Positions 33,813 to 42,930 of a stretch of DNA of 64,000 nt are shown piece after piece. The notes beneath the pieces were generated by a model. That model was not told the origin of the DNA. It saw only the letters and a list, made by a program, of their open reading frames with translations, and made no database searches. Source of the DNA: Lachnospiraceae bacterium. GTDB lineage: Bacteria; Bacillota; Clostridia; Lachnospirales; Lachnospiraceae. Where the stretch lies: NCBI GenBank assembly GCA_015057825.1, contig SVDN01000003.1:85175-149174 (forward strand). Direction: 5' to 3'. A program made the translations under genes and the position numbers. Numbering within the stretch: position 1 is the first letter of the stretch; each line of letters begins with the position of its first letter.

Positions 33813-35639
33813 ATGCGTAAAATTGAAAATAGTAGTAGTATAAACGCCCGACTTGAGGTGGTATTAAATAAATTTAAATCCCGTATGAGTGCATTTCCGC
33901 CGGGAATCTGCCCGCTTGCCTTGTACAGGTCAATTTTACAAATATCGATTAATCAGTCCTGCGGGAAATGTGTACCCTGCAGGGATGGTCTTGTAAAAGC
34001 AGACAAGCTTTTATCAGAAATACTGGAAGGCACCGGCACAAAGGAGACCTTTGAAGAATTGGAGCGGTTGGCTGTGATGATTTCAAAAACAGCTGACTGC
34101 GCCGTAGGTGTCGTTGCGGCAAATACAGTGCTTGACAGTATAAAGGAATTCCCTGACGAATATAAAAGTCACATAGAAGAAAAATGCTGCGTTGAGGATG
34201 TGGGTCAAACCATACCTTGCAGCACTTTATGCCCTGCACACGTAGATGTGCCGGCTTATATTGCCCTGATAAAGGAAAAAGAATATGAGGCAGCGGTTAA
34301 CATAATTAGGAATAAAAATCCATTTCCAACTGCCTGTGCTTTTGTGTGCGAGCATCCTTGCGAAAAGAAATGCAGAAGGACAATTATTGACCAGCCTATA
34401 AACATACGCGGTTTAAAAAGATATGCGGTGGATAAGGCAAGAGCCAATCAGATTAAATGTCCCACACCAAACGTAAAAACAGGAAAGAAAATAGCCGTTG
34501 TTGGAAGCGGCCCCGCAGGCCTTACTGCAGCCTGGTTTTTAGCCCTTATGGGACATAGGGTGGATGTGTTTGAGGAACACGAAAAACCGGGAGGAATGTT
34601 AAGATACGGAATACCTGAATACCGTCTTCCAAAGGAACGCTTGGATGAGGATATTAAGGCTATTTTAAGTAGGGGAGATATTGAACTTCACTGTAATACA
34701 AAGGTTGGAAGGGACATATCTTTTGAAAAAATAAGAGAATATGATGCGGTATTTTTAGGTCTTGGTGCCCAAAAGGGCAGGCGAATGCCTATGGAAAATG
34801 CGGATGCTAAAAACGTTATTCCTGCGGCTGATTTCTTACAAAACTTGGCAGCGGGTAAGCCTATGGATTTAAAGGGCAAAAAGGTGGCCCTAATAGGTGG
34901 GGGAAATGTTGCCATGGATGCAGCAAGAACCGCAGTGCGCCTTGGGGCGGAATCAGTCCACGTCTTTACAAGAAAAAGGGATGATATTACGGCTCTATCA
35001 GAAGAGTTAGAAGGAGCAATGCAGGAAGGAGTACGCTTTAGGACGCTTTTAAGCTTTTTGCATATAGAAACAGATAAAGAGACAAATGAGTTGACTGCAG
35101 TATGGCTGCAACCTGAAATAGTAGGGGAGTACGATGAATATGGTTTTGTAACAACTGAGCATTCAAGCGCTTACCCATATCGTTTTAAGTGCGATGTACT
35201 GATACTTGCGGTTGGTCAGGAAAGCGATGTTAAGGACTTTGAAAAAGAGGGAGTTGTAACAAATAAAAACAGGATAGTAACAAATGAATATTGCCAGCTT
35301 GAAGCTATGCCAAATGTATTTTCAGGAGGAGACTGCGTGACAGGTCCATCTACAGCTATAAACGCCATAGCAACAGGCCGGATTGCGGCATATAACATAG
35401 ACGAATTTTTAGGTTATCACCATAAGGTAAGTCTCGAAGAAAAGGCACCTGCGGCCTTACCTAATAAGTGCAAGCCTTGTGGCAGGACGGAAATTGAGGA
35501 GACAGATCCTTTTGAGCGTAAAAACAACTTTGAACCTGTGGAAATATCAATGAATGATGAGGAGGCTGAAAAAGAAGCCTCAAGGTGCTTAAGGTGTGAC
35601 CACTTCGGATGCGGCACAATGGAAGGGGGTAGGAAGTAA
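33813..35639 (+). CDS. NAD(P)H-dependent electron-transfer subunit of formate dehydrogenase (GltD-like fusion)
   Basis: A 608-residue cytoplasmic flavoprotein. Residues 30-115 resemble the NuoF C-terminal iron-sulfur region (SCGKCVPCRDG). Residues 125-210 form a GltD-type Fe-S domain (CSTLCPAHVDVPAYI, CAFVCEHPCEKKCRR). FAD (VVGSGPAGLTAAWFLA) and NAD(P) (ALIGGGNVAMDAARTA) Rossmann folds follow, closing with VFSGGDCVTGPSTAINAIATG and extra C-terminal Cys pairs (CKPCGR, CLRCDHFGCG). It should pass electrons between the formate dehydrogenase catalytic subunit and NAD(P)H. The stop overlaps the next start (TAATG). Start 33813 follows AAAAGGGGGGAACT. Its codon choice (many AGG Arg) looks different from the flanking genes. 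Confidence 0.85.
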   Translation: MRKIENSSSINARLEVVLNKFKSRMSAFPPGICPLALYRSILQISINQSCGKCVPCRDGLVKADKLLSEILEGTGTKETFEELERLAVMISKTADCAVGVVAANTVLDSIKEFPDEYKSHIEEKCCVEDVGQTIPCSTLCPAHVDVPAYIALIKEKEYEAAVNIIRNKNPFPTACAFVCEHPCEKKCRRTIIDQPINIRGLKRYAVDKARANQIKCPTPNVKTGKKIAVVGSGPAGLTAAWFLALMGHRVDVFEEHEKPGGMLRYGIPEYRLPKERLDEDIKAILSRGDIELHCNTKVGRDISFEKIREYDAVFLGLGAQKGRRMPMENADAKNVIPAADFLQNLAAGKPMDLKGKKVALIGGGNVAMDAARTAVRLGAESVHVFTRKRDDITALSEELEGAMQEGVRFRTLLSFLHIETDKETNELTAVWLQPEIVGEYDEYGFVTTEHSSAYPYRFKCDVLILAVGQESDVKDFEKEGVVTNKNRIVTNEYCQLEAMPNVFSGGDCVTGPSTAINAIATGRIAAYNIDEFLGYHHKVSLEEKAPAALPNKCKPCGRTEIEETDPFERKNNFEPVEISMNDEEAEKEASRCLRCDHFGCGTMEGGRK

Positions 35640-38242
35640 TGGAAGTTAATCTTACTATAAACGGAAAGAAGCTTACAGCCCCTAAAGACAGCACTATTTT
35701 ACAGGTAGCAAAGGAAAATGGAATAGAAATACCTACCCTTTGTTATTTAAAGGGCGTTAACTTAAACGGTGCCTGTAGGCTTTGCATGGTAGAAATTGAA
35801 GGTTATGATAACCTTTTTGCCGCTTGCAAAACCTTTGTTAAAGAAGGCATGAATATTAGGACAGAAAGCGAAACCCTGTCCCTTTACAGGGATGAGATGT
35901 TAAAGCTTTTGTATGCCAATTTAAGCTTTGACGGGGGAGAGGCATTAAGTGATGGAAACCCTTATATTTCTTACGATTCAAAAAAATGTATACATTGTCA
36001 GTGCTGTGTAAATGCTTGTAATAACATTGTGGGTAACGGAGCCTTAAGAAACAGTAAAAGTGGCGTGCATCATTTTATAAAAACACCTTTTGGAAAGGAA
36101 TTTAAGGAAACAGGTTGTGAGACCTGCGGTAACTGTGCTTCGGTTTGTCCAACCGGTGCCATATCCTTAAAACGTAGAGAGACTTACCAAGACTCGGAAA
36201 TAAGGAAGGTTTTAACCACTTGTCCACACTGCGCCACAGGCTGCCAGATGTACTTGGTTGTTAAGGATAATAAGATAATAAACGCGGAAGGGGCTAACGG
36301 CCCTGCCAATAAAAACCGCCTTTGTGTAAAGGGAAGAAATGCAAGCTTTGACTTTGTTTATTCAAAGGACAGGCTTACAAAGCCTTTGATTAAGGATAAA
36401 AATACAGGTGAATTTAGGGAGGCTTCATGGGAAGAGGCCATTAGCCTTTGTGCAAGTAAATTCCTTGAAATAAAAGAAAAATACGGAGGGGATGCACTTG
36501 CCGGCTTTGCCACATCCCGTTCAACTAACGAAGACATATACATGGTACAGAAAATGGTTAGGACCTGCTTTGGGTCTAACAACGCGGATAACTGCGCCAG
36601 AGTCTGTCATTCGGCAACAGTAGCGGGCCTTGCAAAAACCTTAGGTTCAGGGGCAATGACAAACCCAATAGGAGATATAACCCGCAGAGTTGACTGCATT
36701 TTGCTTATAGGCTCAAACCCTGAGGAAGCCCACCCGGTAGTGGGAATGCAAATCAGGCAGGCGGTTAGAAAAGGGGCAAGGCTTATTGTGGTGGACCCAA
36801 GGGATATTGGCCTTACTAAGGTTGCTGATATTCACTTAAAGCTAAGACCGGGAACAAACATAGCCTTTGCTAACGGAATGATTCACGTAATGATTGAAGA
36901 AGGCCTTGTGGATGAGGATTATATAAGGGATTTTACGGAAGGATTTGATGAATTAAAGGAAATTGTAAAAGAATACACTCCTGAAAAGGTTGGGGAGATT
37001 TGCCATATTGACCCGGATATGTTAAGGGAAGCTGCAAGGATGTATGCTAAGGCTGAAAAGGCGCCAATCATATACTGCCTTGGAGTTACGGAGCATTCCA
37101 CAGGAACCGAGGGCGTAATGAGCATGTCTAATATGGCAGCAGTTGTGGGAAAAATCGGTAAAAGCGGATGCGGAGTAAATCCGCTTAGGGGTCAAAATAA
37201 CGTACAGGGTGCCTGCGATATGGGGGCACAGCCCGGGGACTTTACGGGTTATCAGAAGCTTGAAAACCCTGATGTTGTAAAGAAATTCGAAGAGGCCTGG
37301 GGTGTTAGCTTAAATAAAAAGCCGGACCTTAAGGCAACGGAGGTTTTTCCTGCCGCAATAGAAGGAAAGATAAAGGGGCTCTTTATAGCAGGAGAGGACC
37401 CTATAGTTTCGGAACCTGACAGTAACCACATTGTAAAGGCCTTGGAGAATCTGGAGTTTTTTGTGGTTTCAGAGCTTTTCTTAACACCAACGGCAAGGTA
37501 TGCGGACGTGGTGCTTCCTGCAGTAAGTTTTGCTGAAAAGGAAGGAACATTTACAAATACAGAGCGAAGAGTTCAAAGGGTCAGAAAGGCTGTAACCCTT
37601 GAAGGAGAGGCTAAAACCGATGCAGACATAATGATACTTCTTATGAATGCTATGGGTTATCCGCAAAAGCAAATGACACCGGCGGAGATTATGGATGAAA
37701 TTGCAAGCCTTACTCCAAGTTATGGTGGAATATCCCACGAAAGGCTCGATAATGGGGAGAGTTTGCAATGGCCTTGTAAAACTAAGGAAGATAAGGGCAC
37801 TTACATAATGCATGAAAAGGGACCTGTAAGGGGGAAGGTCTTATTATATCCTGCGAAATATAAGCCGGCAGCAGAGCTTCCTGATAAGGAATATCCCTTT
37901 ATCTTAACGACGGGCCGCATCTTGTACCATTACAATGCGGCTGCCATGACAGCAAGGTCACCGGGTATGATGGATATTGCAGGAGAAGGCTTTATTGAAA
38001 TGAACTATAAAGATGCCGAACGGCTTAAGATAAAAGACGGAGAAAGAGTGAAGGTAAAAAGCAGAAGAGATGCCATTACCGCTACCGCAAGGGTGGGCAA
38101 GAAGGTGTCGGAAGGGGAAACCTGGATGCCATTTCATTTTGCGGATTCTCCGGTTAATAAGATAACCAACGCTGCTTTAGATGATATTGCAAGGATACCC
38201 GAGTATAAGGTATGCGCTGTGGCAGTTGAAAAGATGGGATGA
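35639..38242 (+). CDS. Formate dehydrogenase catalytic subunit (molybdopterin, cysteine type)
   Basis: An 867-residue molybdopterin oxidoreductase. It begins with a NuoG-like 2Fe-2S domain (IPTLCYLKGVNLNGACRLCM) and a second cluster region, then two 4Fe-4S sites (CIHCQCCVNAC, CGNCASVCPTGAI). The Mo domain opens with a 4Fe-4S motif (CPHCATGC) and has the active-site stretch ADNCARVCHSATVAG, where Cys replaces selenocysteine; the adjacent His is kept. Dinucleotide-binding motifs include NPLRGQNNVQGACDMG. No signal peptide is seen, so it is cytoplasmic. It interconverts formate and CO2 with the partner at 33813. Maturation genes (fdhD, moa, mob) are not in the window. Confidence 0.88.
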   Translation: MEVNLTINGKKLTAPKDSTILQVAKENGIEIPTLCYLKGVNLNGACRLCMVEIEGYDNLFAACKTFVKEGMNIRTESETLSLYRDEMLKLLYANLSFDGGEALSDGNPYISYDSKKCIHCQCCVNACNNIVGNGALRNSKSGVHHFIKTPFGKEFKETGCETCGNCASVCPTGAISLKRRETYQDSEIRKVLTTCPHCATGCQMYLVVKDNKIINAEGANGPANKNRLCVKGRNASFDFVYSKDRLTKPLIKDKNTGEFREASWEEAISLCASKFLEIKEKYGGDALAGFATSRSTNEDIYMVQKMVRTCFGSNNADNCARVCHSATVAGLAKTLGSGAMTNPIGDITRRVDCILLIGSNPEEAHPVVGMQIRQAVRKGARLIVVDPRDIGLTKVADIHLKLRPGTNIAFANGMIHVMIEEGLVDEDYIRDFTEGFDELKEIVKEYTPEKVGEICHIDPDMLREAARMYAKAEKAPIIYCLGVTEHSTGTEGVMSMSNMAAVVGKIGKSGCGVNPLRGQNNVQGACDMGAQPGDFTGYQKLENPDVVKKFEEAWGVSLNKKPDLKATEVFPAAIEGKIKGLFIAGEDPIVSEPDSNHIVKALENLEFFVVSELFLTPTARYADVVLPAVSFAEKEGTFTNTERRVQRVRKAVTLEGEAKTDADIMILLMNAMGYPQKQMTPAEIMDEIASLTPSYGGISHERLDNGESLQWPCKTKEDKGTYIMHEKGPVRGKVLLYPAKYKPAAELPDKEYPFILTTGRILYHYNAAAMTARSPGMMDIAGEGFIEMNYKDAERLKIKDGERVKVKSRRDAITATARVGKKVSEGETWMPFHFADSPVNKITNAALDDIARIPEYKVCAVAVEKMG

Positions 38243-38280
38243 CTTTGAAACGATATTGAAGTTGATTTTGAAGTAGTTTT

Positions 38281-38315
38281 AAAGGCACTGTTTCGGTGAG
38301 AAACAGTGCCTTTTT
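38281..38315 (+). terminator. Terminator after the formate dehydrogenase operon
   Basis: AAAGGCACTGTTTC, loop GGTGA, GAAACAGTGCC and TTTTT: a perfect 14-bp stem counting the A/T ends. Confidence 0.9.
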
Positions 38316-38323
38316 AATATCAT

Positions 38324-38410
38324 CTCACAAACTTCCGATTTAAATGTTTACATTTATCCGATTTAAAACCTCACAAACTTCCGATTTAAAATTGATTTTT
38401 TTCCGATTTA
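38324..38410. repeat. Four CCGATTTA repeats at 22-23 bp spacing
   Basis: CCGATTTA occurs at 38335, 38358, 38381 and 38403. Copies one and three share a longer exact 21-bp unit (38324-38344 and 38370-38390, beginning CTCACAAACTT). The spacing is two helical turns, so all copies face the same side of the DNA, as in operator or iteron arrays. The tract lies directly before a headless ATPase frame. Confidence 0.6.
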
Positions 38411-38449
38411 TATTAAAATGATACAAAACAAGCGGATTTTACAAATTAA

Positions 38450-39559
38450 AAAATATCACCGGAAAATTTTCTTAATTATGGTCCTAAACCAATATTGGTT
38501 GATGAGTGGCAGCATGTATCATTTATATGGGACCAGGTAAAATATGAGGTCGATAAAACCGGGGAATTTGGGCAATATATTCTTACCGGAAGCGTAACAG
38601 ATAAGAACAAAACAGAATTAGATGATGAAAGTAGTAGACATACAGGAAATGGCAGAATTATACGTAAAATGATGAGAACAATGTCTTTGTATGAAACGGG
38701 GGATAGTAATGGTGCTGTATCATTACTTGATCTTAAAAATGGGAAGTTTTCTAAGGCTATGTCTACCAAAGATATAAATGATTACGCATATTATATTTGT
38801 AGAGGTGGTTGGCCAATTGCGATAGGAAAAGAACGAGAGATAGCCCTTGCACAGGCAAGGGATTATTATGAGGTTGTTGTGACAGACGACATCTTTTCTT
38901 TGAAAGATATACCAATCCGGAAAGATGAACAGAGAGCAAGAAAAGTAATGCGCTCATATGCCAGGAATGTTTCCATAGCAGCGGCTGATAAAACGCTTTT
39001 GGAGGATTGTGCAGGAAATGACGAAACATTCGATAAAGATGTTTTTGCAAAATATTTAAATGCACTTCGAAACCTGAATGTTATTGAAGAGCTACCTGCT
39101 TGGAATCCAAATCTTAGGAGTAAGACAGCTATTAGAACAAAAGATACAAGACATTTTACTGATCCCTCAATAGGTGCTGCAACATTGGGGATTACTCCGG
39201 AGGGAATTTTTAAGGATATAACAACATTTGGATTTTTATTTGAATCCTTGGTTGTTCATGACCTTCGTGTTTATGCTGATGCAATAGGAGCTAGAGTTTA
39301 TAAATACCGTGATTCAAAAAGAAGGGAAGCAGATGCTGTTATTGTATTTAATGATGGAACATGGGCGCTTGTTGAGGTTAAACTTGGCGGTGAGCAGGAT
39401 ATAAAAAAGGCAGCTGATAATTTGATAAAAATAGCTGATGATATTGATCAGAAAAGAACAGGTAAACCGGCATTTTTGATGATTGTTACAAAGAATAAAG
39501 TAGCATATCAAATGGATAATGGGGTATATGTTGTTCCGTTGTGTTGTTTAAAAAACTGA
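38450..39559 (+). pseudogene. 5'-truncated AAA ATPase of the DUF4143 family
   Basis: The frame opens at 38450 without a start codon and reads NFLNYGPKPILVDEWQ, the middle of an AAA_14/DUF4143 ATPase (Walker B, then FGQYILTGS and MRTMSLYETGD). The first 80-90 residues with the P-loop are missing and are replaced by the CCGATTTA repeat tract. The C-terminal DUF4143 domain (TFGFLFESLVVHDLRVYAD, READAVIVFNDGTWALVEVK, a PD-(D/E)XK-like ending) is intact. A TTG at 38495 could start a shortened protein of 354 residues, but without the P-loop it cannot bind ATP normally. Confidence 0.7.
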
Positions 39560-39565
39560 TATATG

Positions 39566-39596
39566 AAGCACTGTCTCGGGAGGGGCAGTGCTTTTT
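39566..39596 (+). terminator. Terminator after the ATPase remnant
   Basis: AAGCACTG / CAGTGCTT stem with a 12-base loop and TTTTT, followed by GCACATTGG. It resembles the terminator at 32787. Confidence 0.8.
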
Positions 39597-39738
39597 GCAC
39601 ATTGGTTTGTGGTTAGATGTGCAAATTTTTAATATTAAAAAATGACCGATAATTATGAAAATATATGGTTGAAAACTGTAAAATCAAGGCAAAATGTGAT
39701 AAAATGATAACAGTTAGTATTTCAATGAGGGGACTTAT

Positions 39739-40647
39739 ATGAATTTTGAAGGTAAGACTGTAGTTGGTTATGGTGTGGGATTTTACTACGAGGCTGTAAA
39801 AGATAAGGCTCGTGAAATCATGCGAATTGATTATCTTTGCGACGCAAAGTGGGATGATTCGGATATTGAATTCTATGATAATATTCCCGTAATTAAAAGA
39901 AAAGACTTAGAAAAAGTGCCAAACAAGGTTTTGGTGATTTTTTCGTGCAATCAGCCACTGATTCGCACTTTATCTGCTGAATTTGGTGCAAAAGGGTATG
40001 AGCATTACTCGGCAATGTCACTCCTTGGTTCCAGAGTTATTACGGGAGCTGAAATAAAGGCGGAAGGCAAGGATGGAGAACTAATTATTGGAACCAATAA
40101 GGTTATTTATGATGAGACTTTGCCGGACAATTTGTGGGTGAATTTTATTGGATTTAACTCGACATTAAAAATCGGGACAAATCTTATTATTGACCAATTT
40201 ACAATAAATATTGGAAGCGATTGTACTTTAAGTGTGGGGGACAACGTAAGGATAGTAATTACAAATGTTGATGTATCTGGTGCGGATTTAATAATCGGAG
40301 ATGATTGTCTGTTTTCTTACGATACAGAAATTAGAACTCATGATTCCCACGTTATATTTGATAAAAAAACAAAAAAGAGAATTAACTATCCGAAGGATGT
40401 AATAGTCGGACCACAAGTGTGGTTGGCGGCAGGAGCAAAACTTCTTCCCGGTGCAAGTATAGGAACGGGGTCTATAGTTGGGGCAAATGCGGTAACGTCA
40501 TCAAAATTCGGCGACCATGTTGTTATAGCGGGTAATCCTGCAAGAGTGATGCGCGAAGATGTAATCTGGAGTAAGGATAATACGGCGTTTGCTGACTATG
40601 AAAGCTTTGAAGATTGCGTCGAAAAAAGCGCGGAGAAATATTTATAA
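39739..40647 (+). CDS. Sugar acyltransferase with N-terminal Rossmann-like module (left-handed beta-helix)
   Basis: A 302-residue enzyme opening the glycan locus. Residues 5-100 form the Rossmann-like module (VVGYGVGFYYEAVKDKA, IDYLCDAKWDD, LVIFSCNQPLIRTLSAEFG). Residues 105-285 are hexapeptide repeats of a left-handed beta-helix (LIIGTNKVIYDE, LIIGDDCLFSYDTEIRTHDSH, VIVGPQVWLAAGAKLLPGAS, IVGANAVTSS, VIAGNPARV) typical of O- or N-acetyltransferases, with the probable catalytic His in RTHDSH. It should acetylate a surface sugar or nucleotide sugar. TGAGGGGACTTAT precedes the ATG. A fragment of a related gene lies at 33707. It has its own terminator at 40665. Confidence 0.82.
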   Translation: MNFEGKTVVGYGVGFYYEAVKDKAREIMRIDYLCDAKWDDSDIEFYDNIPVIKRKDLEKVPNKVLVIFSCNQPLIRTLSAEFGAKGYEHYSAMSLLGSRVITGAEIKAEGKDGELIIGTNKVIYDETLPDNLWVNFIGFNSTLKIGTNLIIDQFTINIGSDCTLSVGDNVRIVITNVDVSGADLIIGDDCLFSYDTEIRTHDSHVIFDKKTKKRINYPKDVIVGPQVWLAAGAKLLPGASIGTGSIVGANAVTSSKFGDHVVIAGNPARVMREDVIWSKDNTAFADYESFEDCVEKSAEKYL

Positions 40648-40664
40648 GGTCAATCGATTAAAAG

Positions 40665-40688
40665 CTGTCGGCAATACCGGCAGTTTTT
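40665..40688 (+). terminator. Terminator after the acyltransferase gene
   Basis: CTGTCGG / CCGGCAG stem (one G-T pair), 5-base loop, TTTTT. Confidence 0.75.
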
Positions 40689-40789
40689 TGCGTTAAAAGC
40701 TAAAGAAACACGCACATTTTGCCGATAAAATATTTGAAAAGCTAAACAATCAATTTTTTTGAAAAAAGTTGATAAAAGTGCCTGATTTC

Positions 40790-40818
40790 TTGAAAAATTG
40801 GCAAAAAAACAGTATAAT
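40790..40818 (+). promoter_or_regulatory. Main promoter of the glycan operon
   Basis: TTGAAA (40790-40795), 17-base spacer, TATAAT (40813-40818). This is the clearest promoter before the long run of plus-strand genes that reaches 61473. Confidence 0.75.
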
Positions 40819-40872
40819 GTAAATGGTGTTTCGAATGGATTTTTGTAAGAAATTCTTGCGAAAAACATTTAC
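40819..40872 (+). promoter_or_regulatory. Structured leader of the glycan operon
   Basis: The start of the leader, GTAAATGGTGTTTCG, pairs with CGAAAAACATTTAC (40859-40872), leaving two small bulges. Inside, AAGAA/TTCTT (40847-40857) forms a small inner stem. No T-tract follows, so it is not a terminator; it may stabilise the long transcript or bind a regulator. Confidence 0.45.
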
Positions 40873-40895
40873 GGTTTGATTAATGGGGGATTAAC

Positions 40896-41525
40896 ATGGA
40901 TGTTAAAGCAATTCTATTTGATATGGATGGAGTCTTAATAGATGCTAAAGAGTGGCACTACGAGGCTCTTAATCGTGCGTTAAAGCTATTCGGCTTTGAA
41001 ATTTCCAGATTTGAACATATTCATACATTTGACGGGCTTCCTACAAAGGATAAATTAAAGCTTCTTAGTGAAGGCTCTAATTTACCTATTGAGCTTCATG
41101 ATTTTATTAATGCTGTAAAACAAAAGTATACCATGGAGCTTATTAATGAGCGTTGTAAGCCGAGATTCCAGCATGAATATGCGCTTTCAAGATTGAAAGA
41201 GGATGGATATAAAATAGCGGTATGTTCTAATTCTATCAGAAAAACTATAGAGGAAATGATGGATAAATCTGAGCTAATGCCATATATTGATTTGATAATG
41301 TCAAATCAGGATGTAACCAAAGCAAAACCAGATCCTGAAATATATGTAAAGTCAATGAAAAAATTCAAACTAAGACCGGAAGAATGCCTTATTTTGGAAG
41401 ATAATAAAAATGGCATAAAAGCAGCCCTTGCCAGCGGCGGGCATCTCTTAAAAGTAGATTCGGTTTATGATGTAAACTACGAAAACATTACAAATAAGCT
41501 TAAAGAAATAAAGAAAATGAAATAG
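40896..41525 (+). CDS. HAD-superfamily phosphatase or phosphomutase (beta-phosphoglucomutase-like)
   Basis: A 209-residue HAD subfamily IA enzyme. Motif I is ILFDMDGVLIDAKEWHYEAL (nucleophile Asp and acid/base Asp), motif II is IAVCSNSIRKT, motif III is the Lys in KAKPDPEIY, and motif IV is ILEDNKNGIKAAL. The cap domain (about 15-85) is helical. It lacks a signal peptide. Placed first in the operon with a nucleotidyltransferase, GDPD and cupin, it probably trims or isomerises a phosphorylated sugar or polyol precursor; the exact substrate is not visible. GGGGGATTAAC precedes the ATG. Confidence 0.85.
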   Translation: MDVKAILFDMDGVLIDAKEWHYEALNRALKLFGFEISRFEHIHTFDGLPTKDKLKLLSEGSNLPIELHDFINAVKQKYTMELINERCKPRFQHEYALSRLKEDGYKIAVCSNSIRKTIEEMMDKSELMPYIDLIMSNQDVTKAKPDPEIYVKSMKKFKLRPEECLILEDNKNGIKAALASGGHLLKVDSVYDVNYENITNKLKEIKKMK

Positions 41526-41538
41526 GGGGGTGAAGAGT

Positions 41539-42264
41539 ATGATAAATATAATGATTCCGGCAAGCGGTTCTTCGGTACAGTTTGCTTCAGAATATTGGCC
41601 GAAAAATTGTGTGGAAATATGCGAAAAACCAATGATTCAGTATGTGATAGAAAATTTTGAAAGCGTAAAAAACAAGAAGTTTATTGCAATACTCAGCGAA
41701 GAAGAATGCACTAAATTTCACACTGACAATATGGTTAAACTCTTCACTGATGACAATGCCGAAATAATCAGACTTACCGGTTCGACAGGCGGAGCGCTTT
41801 GTACAGGCCTTATGGCGGTTGAATACATAGACAATGATGATGAACTATTGATTTCGAATAATGATCAAAAGTTTGATTGCGATATAGAAGAAGTTTTAAA
41901 GAAGTTCAGAAAAGACAAGGTCGATTGCGGCGTTGTCACGTTTGAGTGTGTACATCCGAGATGGTCATATATAAGGCTGGAAGGAAAAAATGTAGTTGAA
42001 GCTGCAGAAAAACGCCCTATCTCAAAACAGGCAATTGCAGGTTTATACTACTTCAAACATGGCAAAGACTTTGTTGAAGCTGCAAAAAACACCATTCTTA
42101 AGGGAAAGGACCATGAGGGAGTTTTTTATATTTCAGCTTCAATAAATGAAATGATTTTGAAGAATAAAAAAGTCGGACATGTGGAAATCAGCCCGAAATT
42201 ATATCATACATTCTATGAACCTAAACAGATTGAAAAATATGAGTTGGAGATGAGAAACGCTTGA
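41539..42264 (+). CDS. Nucleotidyltransferase-like protein with altered signature
   Basis: A 241-residue GT-A-fold protein, clearly paralogous to the one at 43321 (compare HPRWSYIRLEGKNVVEAAEK with DPKWSYINYDKDGFVTDVKE). The start of the fold reads IMIPASGSSVQFASEYWPKN in place of the usual GxGxRF...PKP, so the nucleotide-gripping arginine is missing. NNDQKFDCDIEEVL keeps the metal-binding aspartate. It may be a sugar-phosphate-binding partner or a transferase with different chemistry. The start is ATG 41539 with AGGGGGGTGAAGAGT; a GTG at 41530 is in frame. Its last four bases (TTGA) overlap the TTG start of the next gene. Confidence 0.7.
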   Translation: MINIMIPASGSSVQFASEYWPKNCVEICEKPMIQYVIENFESVKNKKFIAILSEEECTKFHTDNMVKLFTDDNAEIIRLTGSTGGALCTGLMAVEYIDNDDELLISNNDQKFDCDIEEVLKKFRKDKVDCGVVTFECVHPRWSYIRLEGKNVVEAAEKRPISKQAIAGLYYFKHGKDFVEAAKNTILKGKDHEGVFYISASINEMILKNKKVGHVEISPKLYHTFYEPKQIEKYELEMRNA

Positions 42265-42887
42265 ATATAATCGCACACAGAGGATACTGGCTGGAAGAAA
42301 GCGAAAAAAACAGTTTAAAAGCTATAGAAAAAGCATTTAAAAACGGATATGGCATAGAAACCGACATAAGAGATTATAAAGGGGAACTTGTCATATCTCA
42401 TAATATTGCGGATGATAGTTGCCCAAAGCTTAAAGAAGTTTTTGATATTTACAAAAGCTTTGATTCTAATACGCCGCTTGCTTTGAATGTAAAAGCGGAT
42501 GGAATACAAGACTTGTTGGAAAAACAGCTGAAAGAATACGAGATAAAAAACTATTTTATGTTTGATATGTCGATACCGGAAATGGTGGTATATAACGACA
42601 GAAATTTTAAATTCTTCACCAGAAACAGCGATATTGAAAAAGAATGCGTGCTATATGAAAAAGCCTGCGGTGTCTGGGTTGATGCTTTTTATAATGACTG
42701 GGATATAGAAACAGCGATAAAAACGCATCTTAAAAATAGCAAAAAAGTTTCGCTTATATCTCCTGAAATTCATAAAAAAGAAAAAGATGAAGTATGGAAA
42801 ATGTTGCAAAAAACAGGTATTTCAAATGAAGAGAGATTTTATCTATGCACGGATTTGCCTAAGGAAGCGGAAGACTTTTTAAATTAA
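42261..42887 (+). CDS. Glycerophosphodiester phosphodiesterase-like protein
   Basis: A 208-residue TIM-barrel GDPD relative. The catalytic start is IIAHRGYW, then GIETDIRDYKGELVISHN (metal-binding Glu and Asp plus His). Later motifs are shorter than in standard GDPD enzymes, and the enzyme is 30-40 residues below the usual length. It has no signal peptide. The start codon TTG overlaps the previous stop (TTGA). In a glycan operon it may hydrolyse a glycerol- or phospho-linked intermediate, or the glycan may carry glycerophosphate; both are inference. Confidence 0.78.
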   Translation: MNIIAHRGYWLEESEKNSLKAIEKAFKNGYGIETDIRDYKGELVISHNIADDSCPKLKEVFDIYKSFDSNTPLALNVKADGIQDLLEKQLKEYEIKNYFMFDMSIPEMVVYNDRNFKFFTRNSDIEKECVLYEKACGVWVDAFYNDWDIETAIKTHLKNSKKVSLISPEIHKKEKDEVWKMLQKTGISNEERFYLCTDLPKEAEDFLN

Positions 42888-42930
42888 CATCATAAAGAAA
42901 ACTATTAGCACAGAAAATGAGGACTAGAAC

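Noticed and set aside
38450..39559. Intact DUF4143 ATPase starting at TTG 38495
   Set aside because: The frame upstream already shows family sequence (NYGPKPILVDEWQ) and the P-loop portion is absent, so a truncated gene fits better.
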